A stretch of 64,000 nucleotides of DNA. Source: Diplocarpon mali (Eukaryota; Ascomycota; Leotiomycetes; Helotiales; Drepanopezizaceae). Shown here one piece after another: positions 1 to 11,099 of this stretch. How positions within the stretch are numbered: the first letter of the stretch is position 1; every line of letters starts with the position of its first letter. The notes beneath the pieces are model-generated. The model ran no database searches and was not told the origin of the DNA. It was given only the letters and a program-made list of their open reading frames with translations. Both the position numbers and the translations under genes were made by a program. The stretch covers positions 36,292-100,291 of the forward strand of contig JAENRP010000155.1 of NCBI GenBank assembly GCA_024741835.1. The letters run 5' to 3'.

Positions 1-2481
1 TGGAAATACAAAAGGGGTTGGAACAGATCAGCAAAGCCCTGGAGTTTCTACATGACAATGCCGGGCTCGTGCATGGAAACTTGACACCTGATGCTGTGTT
101 TGTGAATGCCAAGGTAGGAACACCTTCAGAAACGCATAGACAAGATGCTGATATGTTGCAGTCCGACTGGAAGATCAGCGGGTTGAGCTTTGCAAGCCCT
201 CCGGATGGATCCACGAAAGCCAGTTCCGTGATACCCATAAATCTCTCCGAGTGCCTGAATCTCGATCCTCGGCTACCTCGTTCTGTACAAATGAACCTCG
301 ATTATACATCTCCTGACTTTGTCCTCGACTCGAACCTGAACGTAGCTGCCGACATGTTCTCATTGGGACTTTTGATAATCACTCTATACAATTCTCCGCA
401 TACTTCGCCACTAGAAGCCAACTCCAGTGCGTCCACATACAAACGATTGTTTGCCTCTTCTTCTACCGTACCATCTGCTAGTAATGGCTTCTTATCCTCA
501 CGACCGATACCCCAAGATCTCACTTCTTCTGTACTACCACGACTAATTACAAGACGGCCTGCTCAACGAATGACAGCGAAAGATTTTCAGCAAAGTGCTT
601 ATTTTGACAATGTCCTGATCTCCACCATCCGATTTCTGGATTCTCTTCCGGCGAAGACCCCTAACGAAAAAGCACAGTTTATGAGAAGGTTATCTAGGGT
701 TTTGCCGTCCTTCCCAAAATCGGTGTTGGAGAAGAAGGTTCTACCAGCTTTGCTGGAGGAGATGAAAGACCGAGAACTTCTATCCTTGATATTGAAAAAT
801 ATATTTATTATCGTCGAACTGCTTCCTTCTGGTCGTCGGCCTTTTACGGAAAAGATTGTGCCTAGATTAAAGGAAATTTTTGTCCCAGCTGCTCCCAGGA
901 CAGCCCCGGAGCGGGATCCGGCCAAGGAGGCTGGCTTGATGGTTATGCTGGAGCATATTCGAGCCGTCACCACCAACTGTTCAGGGAAGGAGTTCAAAGA
1001 CAGTAAGTAGGACTGATTCGGAGTGACAAATACATCTGACATTACCAGACATCCTTCCTATCATCCACCTTGCTATCGAATCACCGACACATAGCATCGT
1101 AGATGCATCACTCCGAGTTCTGCCGACTATTTTGCCCGCTTTAGACTTTTCGACCATCAAAAACGAGCTCTTCCCCGTGATTGCGTCGGTTTTCACCAAG
1201 ACAAGCAGTCTCGGAATCAAAGTTAGAGGCCTGGAAGCATTCGTAATTCTATGTGGAGGCTCCAATGATCCAGCAGAGAGTAATGATGGTCTTGACGGAA
1301 TAAACAACTCTGCCGCGAGCAAAAAGAGTTCGTCAACCGCCCTTGACAAATACACGATGCAAGAAAAGATAGTCCCCCTCATTAAGGGCATCAAAACCAA
1401 AGAACCCGCCGTCGCTATCGCATCTTTGAACGTCCTGCGTCAAGTGGGTGGAGTAGTAGACGCCGAATACGTTGCCATGGATATCCTTCCCGTCTTATGG
1501 AGCATGAGTCTCGGTCCGCTGCTTGATCTTAAGCAATTCCAACTCTTTATGGATCTTGTTAAAAGCCTATCGCTGAGAGTCGAGAATGAGCAGACGAAGA
1601 AGCTACAGGAGCTTTCGGGCAGCAATGGACTACAAGCGAAGGGCAACGACGATTTCATGTCTTTCGGTGTTACCAATGCATTCGGTACGACTAATGGTGG
1701 TTCGGACGATCCTGAAGTCGATTTCGAGCGTCTAGTGAAGGGAAATGCTGGCCCCATTTCGCCATCCCACTCTCTGGACCCCGGGTGGGATTCTCAACCA
1801 GTAGCACAAACACCCGTACAAGCGTCGAATCAGTCAGTAACTCCTTCATTCGCCTGGTCTACTCCGAGTGCGAGCACGTCAAACACGTCTGGCGGCTCGA
1901 TCGGCGGTAGCTCGCTGAGTGCACCCATGCGTCCTCAGCAAGCGCCCGCTTCGCGAACTATTACTCCGGATCTCTCGCGCTTCGACTCACTCACCCCGAC
2001 TACAACACAGTTCTCGCAGCCGTTACAGCCCCAAAGTCAGAGTAGCTTCACTGCCTCGATACAACCACAACCAGTATCATATAATTACAACTCTGCGCCC
2101 ATCCAGCCCCAGATATCAGGCTTTCAGAGTCAAGCTCAAACACAAAGTACATCACTCAATTGGGGTGCTGCAGCTCCCAACCCTTGGGCTAATACAAATA
2201 CCCCGATGAACAACATAGGAAACCCCATGGGAAATTTGTCAATGGGCCAGAGCCAGCAAAGACCTACGACCACGCTACCGAATTCGATAAATGCATTCTC
2301 ACTGCCGCCTCCTGGCCAGCAGCGTCCTGGAGTAGGGAGCCCAACCTCCTTTTCATTGCCGCCACCACCTGGAGCTGGTGGAGGCGGCTTTGGAGCACAG
2401 CAGCAATCGAGTTTCGGGGTAACGGCACAGCAGCCACAGGCCAAGAAAACAGGGCTGGATGCTTGGGAAAGCTTGCTATGA
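1..2481 (+). CDS. SCY1: SCY1-like (SCYL2-type) pseudokinase, C-terminal part, 5' end outside window
   Basis: The spliced reading frame is 3-113, 162-1002 and 1049-2481, about 794 residues to a TGA at 2479-2481. The start codon and the N-lobe of the kinase fold lie left of the window. The visible C-lobe has HGNLTPDAVFVN where an active kinase has HRDLKxxN, and KISGLSF where DFG belongs, so the catalytic Asp residues are absent, as is known for the SCY1 family. A helical, HEAT-like middle follows (about 580-1640), then a Pro/Gln/Ser-rich low-complexity tail ending in a short LDAWESLL motif. Known SCYL2-type proteins work in clathrin-linked Golgi/endosome traffic; that role is inferred from the family. 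Codon use is normal and there are no RIP-type stops, in sharp contrast to everything right of 5.9 kb. The methionine at 18 is internal, because the frame is open to the window edge. Confidence 0.88.
114..161 (+). other. intron 1 of the SCY1-like gene (48 bp, in frame)
   Basis: The sequence begins GTAGGA after an AAG codon and ends TTGCAG, with a branch-like GCTGAT near the 3' end. It is 48 bp with no stop, so an ORF caller reads through it. Removing it joins VFVNAK directly to SDWKISGL, which matches the usual spacing between the HGNL and DFG-equivalent motifs in SCY1 proteins. Reading through adds 16 residues with no counterpart in the family as I know it. Confidence 0.75.
1003..1048 (+). 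other. intron 2 of the SCY1-like gene (46 bp)
   Basis: The donor is GTAAGT and the acceptor ACCAG. Splicing splits an AAC codon (1002 with 1049-1050), restores the frame and gives EFKD-NILPIIHLAIE, a continuous helical repeat. Unspliced, the frame stops within three codons of the donor. The length is typical of Pezizomycotina introns. Confidence 0.9.
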
Positions 2482-3432
2482 ATTAAGCTCTGGAGAGTAG
2501 CTCTGGCTGGCGTTGACTTGATACTTGTTTAAAGGTGTGGTAGGCGTTAGATTTTATAGAATTTTGACATCAAGATGTCAATGGCTTGAGGCATACAGGA
2601 ACAGACCGCGGTGAAGGCTTGCGAAAAACGAAAATGAAAAGTTCGGGATGGGCGAGAGTGAATATCCGTGTTGATGTATGCATGTAGTGTCATGAAGGAA
2701 TGAACGTAGACAACTCATTCTCAAGCTCTCCTGTGAGATGCTTTTGGCTTTTCTATTAGTGCCGTCTATTTCATGTTTGTGTAGTGTCGGTGCATACCAT
2801 ACCAATTCGGCCTTAAAGAGAGAAGCCATGTTAAATCTGGAACTGTGGTAGACCTCGAGGCTCAACCGGTGTTGAAACCGGCATCCTTTTTAATTGATTT
2901 CCCCTATATCAGATCCCTACTCAACTAATTCAATACTTCTGGGATTATCAGACATTAATCGAGATTCATCATTGTTAAAAACGAAAAAATCAAGCCATGA
3001 AGACAGGGAAGAGGACACAGGCTACGATAGTGAATAATCCACGAGTGTTTCTACGATTATTTCAAAGCTTGGTCACCGTAATATAAATAACAAGTTGCAA
3101 AATAAAGTAGAGCATAACTAAGGTGCATAGTATCAGTTACCTAGAAATTTATTTCGAGAATTTACAAAAACTCCTGAGGTATCAAGTCTCATTCCCGACC
3201 AGTCTCTTCTCTATCTGTATTATATTACAAACACTTGAACGACAAATTCCGGACACGTGACGCGAAAAAAAGGTCTGTTGACCTCCGAGAAATACTTCAA
3301 CTCTAAGCTTAACAGCCGCCTATAGCTACAGGTAAGCGTGGCAGGCTGCTGAAGGAAAGAAGGCCAGGGCAAGAGGCCACAAAACTCTTCGCTCATCTGT
3401 ATAAAACCAACTAAGCATTGCTTCGAATACAA
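2482..3432. other. 3' flank of SCY1 and intergenic DNA, nothing coding recognised
   Basis: The first ~400 bp is the presumed 3' untranslated region, of ordinary base composition. The rest is intergenic. Short open frames on the minus strand (2578-2865, 3220-3432) have no recognisable domain and unconvincing composition. No RNA gene was seen. Confidence 0.6.
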
Positions 3433-3722
3433 AAGCTCTAAGAATAGCCTTTAGAACAGCCCTACTAGTAGACTAGCTGAGTATAGTCTAAATTCTGTAT
3501 ATAGTATACTTTTTTTACTCTTTTGCAAAGCAGACCTTTACAATAGCCTTGAGAATGACCAGAGTATAGTCCTGTTGGCAAATTATACAAATATCTTTGA
3601 ACTCCATATATAATATACCCTCTTCATTCTTAATGAACGCACATTTTTGTAATAGTCCTAAAATTGATCCTAAAATGACCCTGAGAATAGCCTTGAGAAT
3701 GCTCCTACTAGGGAGATGACGA
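3433..3722. repeat. degenerate ~110-bp tandem repeat, cluster 1
   Basis: Two to three diverged units contain, in order, an AATAGCC / CTTGAGAATG block, a CCCTACTAG block, a TATATAGTATACT block and a CAGACCTTTACAATAG block. The TATATAGTATAC-type core is near 3497 and recurs near 3605. The same blocks appear in cluster 2. No coding function is apparent. Confidence 0.55.
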
Positions 3723-5235
3723 CCCAATACCTGTGCGCGGTATCTCCTACGAACCTGCAGACTCTATAAGAGTCTGTAAAGCCGAGAATGAGGCTTTTCG
3801 ACTGCGAAATAATCAAACCAAAAGTCAAATAAAGCTAGAGCTTTCGAAAATGTCGGAATGAAGTTTTTTTCTCTGTACTATTATTGCAGACATGCTAGTC
3901 ATATGATATGGTGCCAAGGCGCTAAGGCCCAGGCACCTTCACTTGGATATTCTCGAGTTCAGAGAACTCTCTTTGTAACGACACAGAACCGCCTGTATTG
4001 CGGAATTAAGTAGGGTAGCAAGAATAAGTGCAAAGGCGTATTCTGCATGTCTGAAACGAAGTAAACGAACAAGTTGGAGAGCCCTCATATGGAGAGTCTC
4101 CCTAATTAAATTCACAGGCCAGAGGCCCTGCCGCCCGTTCCTGTAATATTATATTAGAATATCCTCATGCACTTCATTAAAGTAAAGGTCGGTGTAACAC
4201 TACTTGATATGATATATCAAAATCCTTAAACGCCGTAACTCCAAGGTGCCATCATTACACACACTCTCTTAGAATACAAGATAACCAACAACCATCATTT
4301 TGCACCTCAAACTCTCTCGTGCACTCTTCTAGACTACAAGAGGATTACCTAGCTATCACTATAGTACCTCTTTTATAAATACCCTTAACTTTCCACCTCG
4401 ACTTGCGTACTCTTGGATTATTCAAATATATACCTATAGATAGAGGAAAGGCTTAATAAAGGATATAAAGGGGAAAAAGGCAGGTTATAGTATACAAAGA
4501 GAAGGAGGAGGAAGAAGAGAAGGAAAATGATATATTTTAGTAGTTTCAAATATAGTCGATACGAAGGGTTATAATTAAAAGCCGCCGCCGACTAATAAAA
4601 CGCTTAATATGATCAAATGAATAGCTGCAATCAGCGTAAAGGGCATATCCTAAATGGAAGAGCCTAAAGCGACTCTATTAATTAAGGCACCTTTGAAAAC
4701 GTACTCGCCCAAGACTGAAAGGAAACAACTATTAATCAAGGTATGATTTAGACTCTTATCTGAGGAACCGGGATTCATAGGTATCATAGGCTGAATAGTA
4801 AAGATATATGGAGTTCTTGGGCTAGTTTCTCCTTATATATTAATCCGAGTAAAGCATTTCACGCTTATGCTATATAGTTTAGAACTAATATAATATATCA
4901 AGAGTGTTGGTACGCAGATGACTCTATAACGCTCGTTCCCCCTATTCCTAGGATCATCCTGTATTAGCATATCATATGAAGTCGGGCAGGTTTCATAAAG
5001 GCCTCGCAGGGTTTCGCAGCCAGGGGCCTTGGCGAATATGGCAGCCACCGGCTTGGAGGGATATAGGAGGGTAAGTGATTCAGAGGTATAAAGGTGGCAT
5101 ATCGGCCCTATATATAAGGGTAGACTTTTCAAAATACATATAATTTGACTCTCATTTCACCTAATTTCGCGTGAAATATCGATGTCGGTACGGAACCTAC
5201 AAAAAGGAAAAAAAAGCCCCTATTCAAAGGTTGCT
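3723..5235. other. intergenic DNA, nothing coding recognised
   Basis: This is moderately AT-rich non-coding DNA. It includes a purine-rich tract at about 4486-4530 (GAGAAGGAGGAGG-like) and a short GGTGCC...GGCACC inverted repeat at 3910-3937. An antisense 99-codon frame at 4833-5132 has no recognisable domain. I see no RNA gene or intact element. Confidence 0.5.
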
Positions 5236-5470
5236 CGAGTATTACTGGGTTTTATATATATAATACCCTCTCTATTATTTACCAAAGTATACCTCTGCAG
5301 TGTCCCTGAGAATGGGTATGAGAATAGCCTTATTAACAAGTTACTCAAGTATACTCTAAAATCTGCTCATGATATACTATCTCTTCTCTTTACTCAGGCA
5401 GACCTCTGTCATAGCCCTATTGATAGATTACTCGACCATCTCTAAATTCTATATATAGTATGCTTTCCCT
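5236..5470. repeat. degenerate ~110-bp tandem repeat, cluster 2
   Basis: Related to cluster 1: AATACCCTCTCTATT, then CCCTGAGAATGGGTATGAG, then ATACTCTAAA, a GCAGACCTCTGTCATAGCC block and CTAAATTCTATATATAGTA. The TATA-like cores lie near 5256, 5368 and 5447. A plus-strand open frame (5182-5445) runs through it but is repeat-derived and probably not a gene. Confidence 0.55.
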
Positions 5471-5518
5471 GGCTTTCATAAAAGACGACTTTTGCTCAAA
5501 ATAAATTTGGTTTAAGTC

Positions 5519-5670
5519 TGTAGGAATACAGTGACAATAGGTCACGTGGAGGAAGGGAGATATATTCACGTGTAAGACACGTGAATAGGGTGCATAGACA
5601 GGGGTACCTGAGTACTTACTCTTTTATTTGATATCTCTCTTCTGCTTCTATAGATATAACTAATATAACA
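5519..5670 (+). repeat. probable solo or truncated Copia LTR (~152 bp)
   Basis: It starts TGTAGGAATACAG and ends CTAATATAACA, giving TG...CA ends. It carries three CACGTG boxes (5543, 5567, 5578) and the dense short-direct/inverted repeat structure typical of fungal Copia LTRs. The last two boxes lie in a perfect hairpin with 11-bp arms (TATTCACGTGT) at 5563-5573 and 5577-5587. No partner LTR is visible, and I could not prove a TSD. Called from structure and resemblance only. Confidence 0.5.
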
Positions 5671-5925
5671 AATATAGAACTATCTTAAGACCTTATATAT
5701 ATACCTTATAAGACTAACACTAATTAGTGGTTAATAAAACCACAGACAGCTAAGTTAAAGCAAAAGAGATAAACTAATTCGAAAGCTCTTATTGCGATCG
5801 ATCAGTCTATGCTAATGAGTTCCTTTATTATTCTCTCTTATTAAGAAGACTCGAAGAAATACTCAAAAGATTACTACGGTTTTTCTCTCTTACTAAGAAG
5901 AATTAAGGTGATTTGCGTCTATTAC
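5671..5925 (+). other. AT-rich flank, possibly leader/gag remnant of the solo LTR's element
   Basis: This stretch follows the Copia-like LTR and ends at the left LTR of element A. It has no open frame of note. It may be leftover internal sequence of the 5519-5670 element, but nothing in it is diagnostic. Confidence 0.3.
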
Positions 5926-6173
5926 TATGGAGACCTGAGATAGATAGGTCTTGTGACATATATTATATGATCGGCGTAGGACGGTAGGAAGATAAAAGGG
6001 CCATCTTCTATATATAAAGACAGCGCGTGTCGCTATAATACTGAATATACTCCATACTTGGGACTTATTCCTAATATCTTATTTAAAAGAGCCTACTTAT
6101 AGTGCTTCCTCCTTTTGTTTTTAAGTCTTCCTTTAGGCCTATTCTTATATTATCTCCCCTTTGCTTTATATTA
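5926..6173 (+). repeat. 5' LTR of element A
   Basis: 248 bp, aligning end to end with the two LTRs of A' in inverse orientation. It starts TATGGAGACCTGAG, where the less mutated A' LTR has TGTAAAGACCTGAG. It ends TTTATATTA. The ATTAC to its left is the candidate half of a TSD whose partner is outside the window. Confidence 0.85.
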
Positions 6174-9100
6174 ATGATCTATATAAGGACCGATTTCTTA
6201 AGATTTCCGTCCTTATACAACTTTATCGATCTCTTGGTTTGTAGATAAAAGACCGGCCTTTAAAATACGTCTTTAAAACACTTATAGCATTTTAATTAAC
6301 TTTAAAACCCTTATCCTTAATCGCTTAATTACTTAGAACTATCGATTTTCGTTTAGCAACTATTAATAACCTTAGATTTTCCCTTTTCAGCTCTGCTTTA
6401 AAAACCCCTATTTTCTTCTTTAACTCTGAGATTTTCGGAATTTTCGACTTCTTAGTATAAAAAGTTTGGCAAACCCTATAATAGCAATCTCAAATAGTAG
6501 TAGTTTTAAGTACTTAAGTAATACTAAGCGCAAACTCTAACTAAAAGTGCTTCCTTAGAATCTTTAAAAATCCGAATCTGATAATTCAGCCGCCTTAGCT
6601 TAATAGAACTCTAAAAATTGCCTTAGAATTGTCTTTAAAGACCCCTTTATTCTAAGGACTAATAGGAATTGGCCTAAAGGCTAAGAAGAATCTTAAATAT
6701 AAATCTTATCTTAGAAATTAGTCCTTAATTAAGTAAACCTTATCTTATTACGATTAGTTGCAACGCTTCTATTAGCTATTTAGCACTTACTTAAAATCTT
6801 TTGACAAACTTAGATTAAACTTTTAATAGAATCCGGAATTCTACTCTTAAGCCTAGCCTATAAGTAAGAGGATAAAAAAATATCCTTAAATAACTTAGGA
6901 CTACTACCTACTTTTTTAATATTAATATTAGAAAATACTTAAAACAATAATAATTTTGAACTTTTTATTAACCTTTTATTTGAATCTTTTCAAACTCGTC
7001 CTAATTACTTTAAGATTAACTCGAATTTTAAATATTCTTTAAGCCCTTTTGAATTTCGAAGTACTCTTTTTAGCAATCAATCTTATAATATTAAAGCTTC
7101 CCCTTTGCCTCTTATAGATTTTATCAACTTAGATAGTTAGTATAAAATAATAATAGCCGCATTCAAAGCTATTACTAGTCACTTTCCCTTCTTTAGTTCC
7201 CTTAGTGCTCCTTACTTTATAAGTGCCAATATTACTAATTTCCTTAAGTAATATAAGGAAACTTATTACAATTTTAATATTATATAAGAGGATATGATTT
7301 CTCGACTTCCTTACTATTATAATTATATAAGTAAGGATATTATCAAGTCCCTTTTTAAATAGAAAACTTATAGTTTATAAGAACTTCTTATTAAAGCCCT
7401 TAAATCTGAATTCTACAAATTTAATAGATAATAGATTCGCAATACCTTAGCTTTCTTAAAGGAATTTATTCTAATTACTTATACTCTTAAGGAACTTAAG
7501 AACTACTATTAGACTTTTACTTATATATCAAATACCTTAATTAGCTAGAAAATACTTAGCGAAGTTGAAAGAGGCCGCCTTTTCTTACTTAGATTACCTA
7601 TTAGCCTTTGAAATAAGATTATTAAGTATTTTAAGATCGATAAGTAAAACTTTATAACCTTTACCTTATTTAAGGAATTCTTAGCCTTTGCTTTAAAATC
7701 AGATCTTAGTAAGAGAACTATTAATGCTATAGAGTAGGAAAAAGCCCTTACTCCCTCTTATACTAAAGACCTTAAGAATTTAGTCTAAGAATACTCGAAA
7801 GCTTTAAAAGTTATAAAGGAGGTAAAGAAGAACCTAGTAGTCATACCTTTCACTTGTAGGCCTAACCTAAGAGTAAGATCCAACCTTAGAATTAAGGAAC
7901 TTAAGACCTAATTTGCAGAACTTCGAATCTAAAGCTTAGAAACTAAGATTAATAATCTTTTATAAGAAAAATAGTATATTCTTTAGTTTGGTAATAGATA
8001 AAACTCAGCTACTATAAGCCAACTTAGTAGTTCCTATTACCAGACTCTTGCTTCTTATTATTTGGAATAACTAGCTAATATAAAAACGCAATAGCTGGCT
8101 AAAGAAGGAGGAATTGATCCTAACTAGCATTCTACTAATATTAATACTATAGGGTACTAAGGAAACAGCAATAGAAGACGATTAACCTGCAACTTTTGTA
8201 ATAATAAAGAACCTAACTATACTTTATATAAGTACTGCAACAATTGCCCTCTTTTCCTTCGTTTTATTAACACTAGGATTATATATATTAATAAGTATAG
8301 GATGCTTTATATTAAAGATCCTAGGCTAGACGCTATCCCTATTAAAAAAACATTAGAATCATTTATAGCTATAGACTATTCAAATAATAATATATGGTAT
8401 AAAGTAGGACAAGGATTTAGCCGAACGGAAGCGTATTATTGAAATCAACTCTAAGGTCCTAACTTATATATATATAAGTCTAGCTAGTAATCTACTTAAA
8501 GGAGTGCTTACTAATTAAACTTCGAACCAGACTACTACTAAAGTCAAAGGTATCTCTATTTTAAAGTAGGTTAATAATAACATATCTGCTAATATTAATA
8601 CTACTTCTGTATCTAAAAACCCTTAGAATACTCGGCGTCCTTCTAGATCTACTACTCCCTTAATACTAATAAAACTAGCTAAAGTCTAGAAATCAATGCG
8701 TATAACTTAAGAATCTCAATATAGAATCCAAACGCTAAAAGATACTTAATAATCTGGAACTGCAATAAACAAGGATAAAGCCGATATAGCAGATGAATTA
8801 ATTAAAGATATAATAGATAAAGACGGCTTTAAGCTTAAAGATTAAGAAGTCGAAGTTATTATATAGACCCTTGACCTTAAGCAAAAGAGACAGATGTTAA
8901 AATAAGAAAAATTCGTTAATAAATATACTAGTTCAACTGCAATAGAAAAAGCTATAGAGAATATCATAGCTTAGCAAATTAACCTTATATTCAAAGACCT
9001 ATTTAATTTAACTAGACGCTTTAATAAAGTACTAGAAAAGCATATCCTAATTGCCTTTAAAGATTTGAATAATAATAAAGAAATGGAAATAATAATATAA

Positions 9101-9200
9101 AAGAACTCTAAGAAGCACCTAGCCTTAATTAAATATCTTTAAATTGCAAAAGATAAAGGAACCTAAAGGTACTATAATATTATAGTAATAGCTTTAATAT
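6174..9200 (+). pseudogene. gag region of element A, RIP-destroyed
   Basis: The frame is broken every few dozen codons by TAA/TAG. A retrotransposon zinc-knuckle remnant is readable around 8175-8250 (CNFCNN...YKYCNNC, with one Cys replaced by Tyr). Upstream is a capsid-like helical stretch at about 7130-7800. Palindromic 23-bp repeats sit at 6843-6865 and 7852-7874; the second reads in frame as FTCRPNLRVRS. The family usually makes a nucleic-acid-binding coat protein; no product is expected here. Confidence 0.65.
7852..7874. repeat. 23-bp palindrome in gag of A (matched by 60014-60036 in A')
   Basis: Arms ACTTGTAGGCC and AACCTAAGAGT around one base. In the gag frame it reads TCRPNLRV. The A' counterpart keeps ACTCCTAGGTC and GGCCTGCAAGT. 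Confidence 0.8.
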
Positions 9201-9229
9201 CTTAGAATATTAACTGAAATTGTTTAGTA

Positions 9230-9570
9230 GTTGCGATAAAAAGCCTTATTATTATTTATTCTATAAAAGAATCAATTAAAGCAAAGACTTTAATCGATTA
9301 TAATTTAAAAGTTAATATAATAACTAGAAAAGTAGTAGAAATAGCTCAATTGACAATCGTTAGCAATCGACTCCTTATTTATTCGACTATCTCTAGATCA
9401 AAATACAATTTTAATAAATAGGTGAAAAACGTAAAGGTTAAGGTCAAAGGAATCGTTAATTATATTAACTTTCTAATAATAGAGAATTCTTCAAATGATA
9501 TTCTTTTAAGAATGCCCTTTATTTTAAAATCTTAGCTAATATTTAACTATCTTAGAGATAGTCTTATAAA
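9230..9570 (+). pseudogene. retropepsin-like protease of element A, RIP-destroyed
   Basis: The translated track reads TLIDYNLKVNIITRKVVE, then a second block ending NDILLRMPFIL, the usual pattern of a Gypsy aspartic protease (a D-x-G-type loop followed by ILGxPFL). The loop Gly is lost. The assignment rests on this motif pair and its place between the gag knuckle and RT. Confidence 0.55.
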
Positions 9571-10530
9571 AGCTAGTCTTTAAAATACAAATCGATCTTT
9601 AAAAGGATAAATGGTTATTATAAGAGATATAGCCAAATTCTAAAACAAGGTTTTAAGAAATAATTAGCTAGTATAAGGGCTAGGCTTAATACTAGTAAAG
9701 GAAGGCACTTAGTAAGGAGTTATAGTAAAAGAAAGGTAAGTTTGCCAATTTTGAATAATAGCGATTTAACTCGCGGTCCTAGACTAAAAGTTAAATCTGG
9801 AATTTTAAAAAATAGTATAATTAGCGTTTTATCGGATTAATAATTAAGAAAAAAGAAAAATAAGATAAAGAAGAGGGTTTGTTTTACAAATTTCGATAAT
9901 TTACCAATTATTTTAAAAAACCTAAAAACCACTTATAAACTAGGCCTGCAAGTGAAAAATAATAAAATTACTAATAATATTTCTATCTATGCACTTTAAA
10001 TTAACGACTTAGAAAATCTTTTATTTATTTTTAAAAAGGAAAATTCGGACTATTTTATAGGATTTGATAAAAAAGGAAAGAAGTAGAGAAATATAGTATT
10101 AGCCAATATTTAAACTATATATAAAAGTAAGGCCGATAAAGTACGACCAGTAGATTAGGGAATCTCTAATAGCTTAAAGCTTAAAGGACTAGATGATTAG
10201 TTTGAATAAGATAAGAAGCTTCGACCTCCAAAGCTAGGTAGCAAATTCGATAAGTTTATTATAGGCAGATTTTCTAATAAACCTATCGGATATTAGCTAA
10301 TAAAAGAACATTTTAATATACTAAAAATTAGAGAAGACTTAATAAAGCAAGAACGCGAACTACTTTATAAAACCTTAATAAATCGAAAAGACGCCTTAGC
10401 TTTTAATTAGATGGAACTTGGCCAGATTTGAGAAGAGGTCATACCTTATATTAAAATTAAGACAATACCTTATAAAGCCTAATAAGAAAAAACATTTAGG
10501 GTCTTTAAAGCTCTTTAAGAAAAGGTAATC
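9571..10530 (+). pseudogene. linker and N-terminal RT of element A, cut by insertion of B
   Basis: The last part reads as the conserved run-in to Gypsy RT (IKIKTIPYKA, then ALQEKV with Gln codons turned to stops) and continues after B as IEILKDRLKQGILEF. B therefore interrupts RT. Two 23-bp palindromes lie at 9769-9791 and 9931-9953. Confidence 0.6.
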
Positions 10531-10837
10531 TGTAACGGCTGCACCTCTACTTGGCGCAATTACCTAAGAGTATAGCGTTTTAAGGTTTTACAATCTCGAT
10601 TCGATATAAGGTTATCTTGAATTGAATTTAAAGGTGCAAAAGGATATTCTTATATAATATTATATAAATGGATAAAGAGCCTTAAGCTACTTATATATAT
10701 AAGGAAGAAGGGCTTTCCCTTAAGGAGGGCTCTCTAACTTCTTCATTTCCTTTATATTAGACCTATAGAATACGCCTTTTGCACTACTTCTTACTCTTAT
10801 ACTTGATCTTGCACTTTAGCGGTTCTATATTATTATA
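10531..10837 (+). repeat. 5' LTR of element B
   Basis: Starts TGTAACGGCTGC and ends GGTTCTATATTATTATA, where the partner LTR ends GTGTCGTTACA. The original ends TGTAACG...CGTTACA form an inverted repeat. The outer (left) edge is clean and the inner (right) edge is RIP-mutated. Confidence 0.92.
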
Positions 10838-11099
10838 TTAAATAAAGAAGTTCTTCTCTACTAAGGACAGCTTTTAATAATATCCTACCCCTTTTGAAAA
10901 TCGATTTGCGGTTATTTCGACTTTCAATAGAGTTAGGATCCTAGAGATCTCTTAAATAAACTGAGAGCTTAAGTGTAGCTTATTAACTAATATAATCGAG
11001 GAACGCTTTCATTAGTCGGATTTTCTTAATTACTCCTTTTGTAGAAGTACTATAGGCAGAAGTTAAGAGAGCACTATACTATTAAAACCCTTTTTCTAT

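Noticed and set aside
3910..3937. GGTGCC...GGCACC hairpin as a possible tRNA or structured RNA
   Set aside because: No cloverleaf, A box or B box could be found around it.
4833..5132. 99-codon minus-strand frame left of the nest
   Set aside because: No recognisable domain, no conserved start context, and AT-rich intergenic surroundings. Chance cannot be excluded.
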